From Bordetella parapertussis (GTDB taxonomy: Bacteria; Pseudomonadota; Gammaproteobacteria; Burkholderiales; Burkholderiaceae_C), in assembly GCA_945907335.1 (NCBI GenBank), contig CAMDSU010000039.1, positions 1 through 12,058 of the forward strand: 12,058 nucleotides of DNA, read 5' to 3'. Under the pieces are notes generated by a model. That model saw only the letters and a program-made list of their open reading frames with translations. It searched no databases and was not told the origin of the DNA. A program made the translations under genes and the position numbers. This document shows, piece after piece, positions 7,851-12,058 of this stretch; the stretch's first letter is position 1, and the number at the start of each line of letters is the position of its first letter.

Positions 7851-9247
7851 TGCGCAGCCTCTTGCACTTTGGCATCAGGCTTGACCCGGCGCAGCAAAGC
7901 CATCATGTCGGCTTCGATGCGGCGTAATGCTTCAGTCGTTTGTCCTTCGAAACGCAACACCAGCACCGGGGTGGTGTTAGATGCTCGCACCAGACCAAAA
8001 CCGTCATCCCAGTCGATGCGTACGCCGTCTATGTCGCACAACACCGGATGATGGGCGGGACAAGGCAAACCTTGTGAAGAAGCAAGCGCAAGCAGTTCGG
8101 CAGTGACACGGTGGGGCTCGCCTTCCTCGCAGGCCACATTCAGCTCAGGCGTGGATTCACTGGTAGGCAAGCTGTGCAACACCTGGTTGGCGTCTTCGTG
8201 GCGGCTGAGAATTTCCAGCAAGCGGCACCCCGCGTAAGTGCCATCGTCAAAACCATACCAGCGTTCTTTGAAAAACACATGGCCGCTCATTTCGCCACCC
8301 AAGGGTGAACCAATGGCTTTCATTTGGGCTTTGATGAGCGAGTGTCCCGTTTTAAACATCAACGGCACGCCACCGGCTTGGCGAATAAATGGCGCGAGTT
8401 GTTGCGAACATTTCACATCAAACACAATGGTGCCACCCGGTTGCCGCGACAGCACATCGCGAGCGAACAGCATCATTTGCCTGTCAGGGTAAATGGTTTG
8501 TCCCTCACGGGTCACGATGCCCAAGCGATCCCCGTCTCCGTCAAACGCCAAGCCGAGTTCTGCTTGGGTGTCATGCAAGGCGCTGATCAAGTCGCGCAAG
8601 TTTTCGGGCTTGCTCGGGTCCGGGTGATGGTTTGGGAAATTGCCGTCGACTTCACTGAACAATTCGATGACCTCGCAACCAATGGCGCGCAAAATATGCG
8701 GTGCTGTTGCACCCGCCACGCCGTTGCCTGAATCGACCACGATGCGCATGGGGCGGGCAAGCTGTATGTCTTGCACAATGCGTGTTTCATACGCTTGCAA
8801 TACCGACACAGATTGCACACTGCCACCGTCACGCAAATGCCAAGTTTCTGCTTGCATCATGTGACGCAGGGCTTGGATATCTTCTCCATAAATGGCGCGA
8901 CCGGCCATGACCATTTTGAAACCGTTGTAATCCTTGGGGTTGTGACTGCCCGTGATTTGAATGCCGCTTTCACACAAGGTGCTCGCTGCGAAATACAACT
9001 GCGGTGTGGTCACCATACCAACATCAATCACTTGTATGCCCGCTTGCACCAAACCTTGTATCAACGCTTGCGACAAGACAGGACCGCTTAAGCGGCCGTC
9101 ACGCCCCACCGCCACGCGCTGCTGGCCGAGGGCCAAAGCTTGCGTACCAAAGCTGCGGCCCAAAGCCACAGCCATCTCAGGATGCAATGCAACCGGTACC
9201 ACGCCGCGTATGTCATACGCTTTGAAAATAGAGGGCTCTGTGATCAT
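7847..9247 (-). CDS. Phosphomannomutase/phosphoglucomutase (AlgC/ManB family)
   Basis: This 466-residue alpha-D-phosphohexomutase interconverts the 6-phosphate and 1-phosphate of mannose or glucose in the cytoplasm, feeding nucleotide-sugar pools for LPS and polysaccharide. All four domain signatures are present: the phosphoserine loop TGSHNPKDYNGFK with the active Ser at 101; the Mg-binding loop DGDGDR (236-241); the sugar-specificity loop GGEMSGH (317-323), whose form fits the dual PMM/PGM group; and the phosphate-binding RASNTTP (421-427). It is the first gene of the minus-strand operon and overlaps waaC by 4 nt. The ATG at 9247 gives the family start (SIFKAYDIRG soon after). No Shine-Dalgarno sequence precedes it, and a TACAAT box ends only 7 nt upstream. 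Whether mannose or glucose phosphate is the main substrate cannot be decided. Confidence 0.95.
   Translation of the reverse strand: MITEPSIFKAYDIRGVVPVALHPEMAVALGRSFGTQALALGQQRVAVGRDGRLSGPVLSQALIQGLVQAGIQVIDVGMVTTPQLYFAASTLCESGIQITGSHNPKDYNGFKMVMAGRAIYGEDIQALRHMMQAETWHLRDGGSVQSVSVLQAYETRIVQDIQLARPMRIVVDSGNGVAGATAPHILRAIGCEVIELFSEVDGNFPNHHPDPSKPENLRDLISALHDTQAELGLAFDGDGDRLGIVTREGQTIYPDRQMMLFARDVLSRQPGGTIVFDVKCSQQLAPFIRQAGGVPLMFKTGHSLIKAQMKAIGSPLGGEMSGHVFFKERWYGFDDGTYAGCRLLEILSRHEDANQVLHSLPTSESTPELNVACEEGEPHRVTAELLALASSQGLPCPAHHPVLCDIDGVRIDWDDGFGLVRASNTTPVLVLRFEGQTTEALRRIEADMMALLRRVKPDAKVQEAAH
7859..7864 (-). promoter_or_regulatory. Ribosome binding site supporting the TTG start of waaC
   Basis: On the minus strand AAGAGG lies 7 nt upstream of the TTG at 7850, inside the end of the mutase gene. 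It supports translation starting at this rare codon. The nearest in-frame alternative start would lose or extend the conserved MRVLVVK N-terminus. Confidence 0.5.
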
Positions 9248-9254
9248 TCAAGGC

Positions 9255-9260
9255 ATTGTA
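9255..9260 (-). promoter_or_regulatory. Putative -10 box of the mutase-waaC-waaA operon
   Basis: TACAAT read on the minus strand differs from TATAAT at one base. It ends 7 nt before the mutase ATG, so a start about 7 nt downstream would fall at or next to the initiation codon. No convincing -35 hexamer lies 16-18 nt upstream (the sequence there is close to TTATTT), so this call is tentative. Confidence 0.35.
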
Positions 9261-9285
9261 GAGGGCAGACTTTTTCATAAATAAT
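9256..9285 (+). promoter_or_regulatory. Putative ogt promoter (-35 TTGTAG, -10 AATAAT)
   Basis: TTGTAG (9256-9261) and AATAAT (9280-9285) are separated by 18 bp. Transcription starting 7 nt after the -10 box would begin at the ATG at 9292. The -35 overlaps the opposite-strand -10 of the mutase operon, so the two promoters would compete. The -35 is weak (3 of 6 consensus bases). Confidence 0.3.
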
Positions 9286-9291
9286 GCATCC

Positions 9292-9810
9292 ATGAACCCC
9301 AAAGATACCTCGCCACCATTTGTCCCCACCCAGTGGCAAATGCCCATACACACACCGCTGGGAAAAATGACTTTGGTGGCCGGCCCGCAAGGACTGTGCG
9401 GCGCTTGGTTTGAACACCAAAAACATTTTCCGCATTTGCAGCACCTGCCCTGGGGCCCAAGCCAATGCTGGTTGCTACATGCCAAAGCGCAGTTGGCTGA
9501 ATATTTCTCAGGCAAACGCCAACAATTTGAATTGCCGCTGACACCTCTTGATGGCACGGTGTTTCAACACCAAGTTTGGCAAGCGCTGGCCATGATTCCA
9601 TTTGGCAGGTTCACGTCTTATGCAGATATTGCGCGTTTCATTGGCAAGCCCCAATCCGCCCGTGCTGTGGGCATGGCTGTCGGGCGCAACCCTTTGGGTA
9701 TTTTTCTACCGTGTCACCGTGTGCTGTCCAGTAACGGTGCATTGACTGGCTATGCCGGAGGGCTAGACCGCAAAGTTGCACTGTTGAAAATCGAAGGCAC
9801 TTTGTTGTGA
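9292..9810 (+). CDS. ogt: Methylated-DNA--[protein]-cysteine S-methyltransferase (O6-alkylguanine repair)
   Basis: This 172-residue protein removes alkyl groups from O6-alkylguanine in DNA by a one-time transfer to its own cysteine. The C-terminal catalytic domain is complete: VWQALAMIPFGRFTSYADIA opens the helix-turn-helix; R124 in SARAVGMAV is the Arg-finger position; N133 in GRNP is the Asn hinge; and LPCHRV holds the acceptor Cys at 141 with His 142. Then come the TGYAGGLDRK loop and the structural Glu in KIEG (168). The N-terminal domain is short and Ogt-like, with no Ada regulator domain. One small departure is that the residue after PCHRVL is Ser, where Gly is usual. It stands alone, divergent from the mutase. 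No Shine-Dalgarno sequence is visible before the ATG, and the out-of-frame ATG at 9284 looks fortuitous. Confidence 0.94.
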   Translation: MNPKDTSPPFVPTQWQMPIHTPLGKMTLVAGPQGLCGAWFEHQKHFPHLQHLPWGPSQCWLLHAKAQLAEYFSGKRQQFELPLTPLDGTVFQHQVWQALAMIPFGRFTSYADIARFIGKPQSARAVGMAVGRNPLGIFLPCHRVLSSNGALTGYAGGLDRKVALLKIEGTLL

Positions 9811-9862
9811 CCATGGGCTTGCGCTGGCAACAATAGCTGCCCGCGTTGCTTTCGTTGCAGAA

Positions 9863-9932
9863 AGTCATTGTCATGGACGTCCGGGTTGCTTGTGTTGCTT
9901 GTTTTGTAATGAGTCATTGGCATGGCCGTCCG
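9863..9932 (+). repeat. Direct repeat pair, 21 bp, period 49 bp
   Basis: Copies at 9863-9883 and 9912-9932 agree at 19 of 21 positions. The shared core is CATTGKCATGGMCGTCCG, preceded by AGT. The second copy runs straight into the left arm of the first long hairpin element (9924). Confidence 0.75.
9885..9902 (+). repeat. Perfect tandem duplication of a 9-mer
   Basis: GTTGCTTGT occurs twice head to tail (9885-9893 and 9894-9902). A related GTTGCTT lies at 9845. It sits between the two copies of the 21-bp direct repeat and may reflect slippage. Confidence 0.7.
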
Positions 9933-9989
9933 CGCCGGTATGCTTTTTGCTGCGCTTTCGCTGGCAAAAACATCCCCGCACAGACGGCC
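9924..9989. repeat. Long hairpin element, copy 1
   Basis: The outer arms GGCCGTC (9924-9930) and GACGGCC (9983-9989) are perfectly complementary. An inner stem pairs TTTTTGC (9944-9950) with GCAAAAA (9964-9970). The 13-nt loop contains GCG-CTTT-CGC, which can fold again. The same plan and the core CTGCRCTTTCGCT recur in copy 2 at 10241-10308. It does not end in a U-tract, so it is not a standard terminator. Confidence 0.65.
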
Positions 9990-10010
9990 TGTCGAGATGC
10001 TGTTGGTACG

Positions 10011-10058
10011 CGTGCTGATTCGGTGCTTGTAACTGCTTTAGCGGCATGAAACAGCACG
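10011..10058. repeat. Inverted repeat, 7-bp arms
   Basis: CGTGCTG (10011-10017) and CAGCACG (10052-10058) are exact reverse complements around a 34-nt loop. This is one of several hairpins stacked through the spacer; alone it is of modest significance. Confidence 0.45.
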
Positions 10059-10067
10059 AGTGGATTG

Positions 10068-10126
10068 CCGACATGGCGGTCGGGCCGACGCGAACATTGC
10101 AGCTTTGCTGCAGTGAGCGGCGACCG
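10068..10126. repeat. Cluster of small hairpins
   Basis: CCGAC (10068-10072) pairs with GTCGG (10079-10083). TGCAGC (10098-10103) and GCTGCA (10107-10112) form a perfect 6-bp stem with a TTT loop. CGGTCG (10077-10082) and CGACCG (10121-10126) bracket that stem. The first and last pairings share bases, so they are alternatives. Confidence 0.5.
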
Positions 10127-10129
10127 AGC

Positions 10130-10188
10130 CGGCATGGCGTGAGCACATCTCAACCAGTACAGACATCAACCAAACGGCATGGCGTGAG
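10130..10188 (+). repeat. Direct repeat pair, 14 bp exact, period 45 bp
   Basis: CGGCATGGCGTGAG occurs identically at 10130-10143 and 10175-10188. The second copy ends 2 bp before the 23-bp palindrome. An exact 14-mer twice within 60 bp is unlikely by chance. Confidence 0.75.
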
Positions 10189-10190
10189 AA

Positions 10191-10213
10191 TAATTGGTGT
10201 CTGACCCCAATTA
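10191..10213. repeat. REP-like imperfect palindrome, 23 bp
   Basis: The arms TAATTGGTGTC (10191-10201) and GACCCCAATTA (10203-10213) are reverse complements except at one position, around a central T. Palindromes with a GGGGTCAGAC-type core are, from memory, widespread in proteobacteria and often lie near RAYT (IS200/IS605-like, Y1) transposases. No transposase gene is in this window, so the link is inference. Confidence 0.6.
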
Positions 10214-10240
10214 CACAATTACAAGTTGAATACACGTTTA

Positions 10241-10308
10241 GGCCGATCTCTGCGGCGTGTTTTTTTTCTGCACTTTCGCTCGAAAAAAACGCCTCCTCAG
10301 ACTCGGCC
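10241..10308. repeat. Long hairpin element, copy 2
   Basis: The outer arms are GGCCGA (10241-10246) and TCGGCC (10303-10308). The inner stem pairs GGCG plus an 8-T run and C (10254-10268) with GAAAAAAACGCC (10282-10293), leaving a TG bulge. The loop shares CTGCRCTTTCGCT with copy 1 (12 of 13 identical: 9950-9962 and 10268-10280). Similarity runs along the whole element at roughly two thirds identity by eye. It ends about 100 bp upstream of the BMP gene. Confidence 0.65.
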
Positions 10309-10353
10309 CCGAGAAATGTTAATTGGACAGGTGAAACCCCCGCCAATCAAGGC

Positions 10354-10359
10354 CATAAT
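10354..10359 (+). promoter_or_regulatory. Putative -10 box of the BMP lipoprotein gene
   Basis: CATAAT differs from TATAAT at one base and lies about 50 bp before the start codon. No good -35 is seen at 17 bp (GTGAAA at 10331-10336); TTGGAC at 10323 is 25 bp away, too far. Tentative. Confidence 0.35.
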
Positions 10360-10398
10360 GCGGCTTTTCCCGTTAACCCCAACTCTTGCGATTTTTCT

Positions 10399-10404
10399 AA
10401 AGGA
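10399..10404 (+). promoter_or_regulatory. Ribosome binding site deciding the BMP gene start
   Basis: AAAGGA has ideal spacing (about 6 nt) to the ATG at 10410 but touches the in-frame ATG at 10404. The downstream ATG is therefore preferred; the difference is only two residues. Confidence 0.65.
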
Positions 10405-10409
10405 TGGAT

Positions 10410-11549
10410 ATGACTGATTTTTACAAACGCACCTGGTTCCGTACCGCTGCTTTGGGCGTTGTGGCTGCCGCCCTCATGGTCGGATGTGGCAAAAAGGAAG
10501 AGCCAAAACCAGCACCTGCGGCTGAAGCCCCAAAAGCTGAACCCCTGAAAATTGCATTTGCCTACGTTGGCCCGGTGGGCGACGGCGGCTGGACATTCGC
10601 GCATGACAACGCCCGCAAAGCCATCGAAGCTGAATTCGGTGACAAGGTACAAACCACCTTCACCGAAAACGTCTCCGAGTCTGCAGATGCCGAGCGCAAT
10701 TTCCGCGACATGGTGTCTCAAGGCAACAAACTGATTTTCGGCACGACCTTCGGTTATATGGAACCCATGTTGAAAGTGGCCGCTGACAGCAAAGATGTCA
10801 AATTCGAGCATGCCACTGGCTACAAACAAGCCGACAACATGCGCACCTACGACAGCCGCACCTATGAAGGTGCATACATGGCTGGCGTGATCGCAGGCAA
10901 GATGACCAAGTCCAACACCCTGGGTGTTGTGGCCTCTATTCCAATCCCTGAAGTGGTTCGCAACATCAACAGCTTCACATTGGGCGCGCAATCGGTTAAC
11001 CCCAAAGTCAAAACCAAAGTCGTTTGGATCAATGAGTGGTTCAACCCACCCAAAGAAACCGAAGCCGCGACATCGCTGATCAATGGTGGCGCAGATGTAC
11101 TGTTTCAAAACACTGATTCAGCGGCCGTACTGAAAACTGCTGAAGCCAAAGGCAAGCGCGCTTTTGGCTGGGACTCTGACATGACTGCTTATGGCCCCAA
11201 AGCCCACCTTGGCTCGGCCATCATCAATTGGGCGCCTTACTACATCCAGACCACGCGTGAAGCCTTGGAAGGCAAATGGGTCGGTGGCACAGGCGTGTGG
11301 TGGGGCGTCAAAGAAGGCGCGATTGACCTCGTGTCTATTGCAGAAGACGTGCCAGCCGAGACCAAAGCCAGAGTCGAAGAAATCAAAGCAGGCTTAAAAG
11401 ATGGCAGCTTTTCGATTTGGAAAGGCCCTTTGGTCGATAACACCGGCAAAACTCTCTTGAAAAATGACGAAATCGCCGACGATAAGTTCTTGAGCGGTGT
11501 AAATTTCTATGTCAAAGGTGTCCAAGGAAAAGTGCCCGGCAATAAGTAA
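10410..11549 (+). CDS. BMP/PnrA-family ABC transporter substrate-binding lipoprotein
   Basis: This 379-residue protein belongs to the BMP (basic membrane protein, PnrA/Med) family of periplasmic binding proteins. Characterised members of the family bind purine nucleosides or related bases for ABC importers. A lipoprotein signal ends in ALMVGC, with the lipid-modified Cys at residue 26; Met at -3 is a slight departure from the usual Leu. An Ala/Pro/Lys-rich tether (27-45) precedes the binding fold, which opens with KIAFAYVGPVGDGGW. Further family blocks are FTENVSE, LIFGTTFGYMEPM, THE-like HATGYK, TYEGAYMAGVIAGKM, VFQNTDS-like LFQNTDS and FGWDSDM. No permease or ATPase gene follows on this strand before the terminator, so its transporter partners are encoded elsewhere. 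The ligand cannot be read from the sequence. Confidence 0.95.
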   Translation: MTDFYKRTWFRTAALGVVAAALMVGCGKKEEPKPAPAAEAPKAEPLKIAFAYVGPVGDGGWTFAHDNARKAIEAEFGDKVQTTFTENVSESADAERNFRDMVSQGNKLIFGTTFGYMEPMLKVAADSKDVKFEHATGYKQADNMRTYDSRTYEGAYMAGVIAGKMTKSNTLGVVASIPIPEVVRNINSFTLGAQSVNPKVKTKVVWINEWFNPPKETEAATSLINGGADVLFQNTDSAAVLKTAEAKGKRAFGWDSDMTAYGPKAHLGSAIINWAPYYIQTTREALEGKWVGGTGVWWGVKEGAIDLVSIAEDVPAETKARVEEIKAGLKDGSFSIWKGPLVDNTGKTLLKNDEIADDKFLSGVNFYVKGVQGKVPGNK

Positions 11550-11572
11550 TTGCCCAGCGGGTAACTTTCTTG

Positions 11573-11602
11573 AAAAAGGCTGCCTTCGGGCAGCTTTTTT
11601 TT
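11573..11602 (+). terminator. Intrinsic terminator of the BMP gene
   Basis: The stem GCTGCC (11579-11584) and GGCAGC (11589-11594) encloses a stable TTCG tetraloop and is followed by eight T (11595-11602). A preceding AAAAA lets the stem extend with the T-run. It begins 24 bp after the BMP stop, so that gene is probably monocistronic. Confidence 0.93.
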
Positions 11603-11642
11603 GCGATTGGTTTTTCATTTTTTTTGAGGCTCACTCAATACC

Positions 11643-12058
11643 GTGAATACATTTTTCCTGTCAGTTGTCAGCACTTTTCTGGGATTGAGTATTTCTTGGG
11701 CTCAGACCGTGGGCTTGCCGGATGCCACCCGAACACCTGGTTCCGTGGACCCTGCCGTGACCCAAGACAATATTCAATCGACGGTTTGCGTGAGGGGCTA
11801 TACCCAAACCGTCAGGCCGGATAAAAAATACACCAATCGTCTGAAACGCGAACAACTCAGGCAGTACAAATACGCTGACACAGACCCACGCAATTACGAA
11901 CTCGATCACCTGATTCCGCTCAGCATCGGCGGTGACCCTAAAGACCCTGACAACCTCTGGCCGCAATCGCGTTCGGGTGCATGGTCTGCAGAACAAAAAA
12001 ATGAACTTGAATGGATCGTTTACAAAATGGTGTGTCGGGGTGAGGTGTCGTTGGCTGA
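11643..12058 (+). CDS. Exported HNH-fold nuclease-like protein (5' part)
   Basis: The frame runs open from a GTG at 11643 to the window edge: 138 codons plus two bases. An in-frame TGA at 11625 rules out a much earlier start. The N-terminus has a hydrophobic stretch FFLSVVSTFLGLSIS followed by WAQ, a plausible signal peptide, although it has no basic residue before the hydrophobic core. An HNH-like core follows: LDHLIPLSIGG (Asp88, His89, then Gly-Gly) and DPDNLWPQ (Asn104). Cys49 (VCVRGYT) and Cys131 (MVCRGE) could form a disulfide in the periplasm. This pattern matches small secreted HNH-like proteins of proteobacteria; nuclease activity is inferred only from the fold motif. GAGG 13 nt upstream is a weak, distant ribosome binding site. 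It follows the BMP terminator, so it is a separate unit. Confidence 0.78.
   Translation, partial: MNTFFLSVVSTFLGLSISWAQTVGLPDATRTPGSVDPAVTQDNIQSTVCVRGYTQTVRPDKKYTNRLKREQLRQYKYADTDPRNYELDHLIPLSIGGDPKDPDNLWPQSRSGAWSAEQKNELEWIVYKMVCRGEVSLA

Larger units (their letters stand above)
9811..10409. other. Gene-poor, repeat-rich spacer of about 600 bp
   Basis: No reading frame here resembles a known protein. The short frames open on either strand are rich in Cys, His and Arg and overlap hairpins. Instead the stretch holds a tandem 9-mer, a 49-bp-spaced direct repeat, a 45-bp-spaced direct repeat, two related long hairpin elements, several smaller inverted repeats and a 23-bp REP-like palindrome (each listed separately). 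The motif CATGG/GCATG recurs near 9812, 9872, 9921, 10044, 10073, 10132 and 10177. The last 80 bp include the leader of the BMP lipoprotein gene. The best reading is an accumulation of multicopy intergenic repeats, possibly left by non-autonomous mobile elements; a structured RNA cannot be excluded. Confidence 0.7.

Noticed and set aside
6036..9284. Several plus-strand frames opposite the mutase and LPS genes
   Set aside because: The minus-strand genes there carry full catalytic motifs and overlap each other by exactly 4 nt; the opposite frames show no motif or start signals.
9846..10049. 67-codon plus-strand frame in the repeat-rich spacer
   Set aside because: It has no ribosome binding site, a Cys/Ala-rich product unlike known families, and crosses the repeats and the first hairpin element.
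9863..10188. Possible CRISPR array
   Set aside because: Each repeat family has only two copies, units are 14-21 bp, periods differ (49 and 45 bp), and no cas gene is present.
10046..10204. 52-codon plus-strand frame containing both 14-bp repeats
   Set aside because: It is open only because the two repeats fall in the same frame (45 bp is a multiple of 3). It has no ribosome binding site and no homology that I recognise.
9924..10308. Hairpin elements as transcription terminators or integron attC sites
   Set aside because: The GC arms are not followed by a T-run on either strand, and I could not find paired GTTRRRY/RYYYAAC core sites or an integrase gene.

Overview
The window looks like chromosomal DNA of a betaproteobacterium, most likely Burkholderiales and probably Comamonadaceae. 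This judgement rests on protein character (the BMP lipoprotein, the HAE1-type RND pump, the PCMT-like protein next to a TolC protein and WaaA) and on moderate G+C with short, overlapping gene junctions. No database search was possible, so genus is not claimed. Most of the window is envelope biology: drug or solute efflux and LPS inner-core synthesis.

Layout. (1) 1-5586, plus strand: a tight efflux cluster of periplasmic adaptor (3' end only), RND inner-membrane pump, a PCMT-like methyltransferase that lacks the usual active-site serine, and a TolC-type outer-membrane channel. The three pump parts would form one envelope-spanning complex. (2) 5593-9247, minus strand: an LPS operon of phosphomannomutase/phosphoglucomutase, then waaC, then waaA, with both junctions overlapping by 4 nt (TTGA and ATGA). 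It faces tolC tail to tail across only 6 bp. (3) 9292-9810, plus strand: ogt-type O6-alkylguanine-DNA alkyltransferase, divergent from the mutase across a 44-bp gap. Both genes lack a visible Shine-Dalgarno sequence and may be leaderless. (4) 9811-10409: about 600 bp with no convincing gene, but packed with direct repeats, hairpins and a 23-bp REP-like palindrome. Two related 66-68-bp hairpin elements lie about 320 bp apart. This is the least explained part of the window. (5) 10410-11549: a BMP/PnrA-family substrate-binding lipoprotein with its own ribosome binding site and a strong intrinsic terminator. (6) 11643-end: the start of an exported HNH-fold nuclease-like protein, cut by the window edge.

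I found no CRISPR array, tRNA, rRNA or intact insertion sequence. The coding genes are mostly conventional. The best leads are the repeat-rich spacer at 9811-10403 and the PCMT-like protein with an altered catalytic loop inside an efflux cluster.
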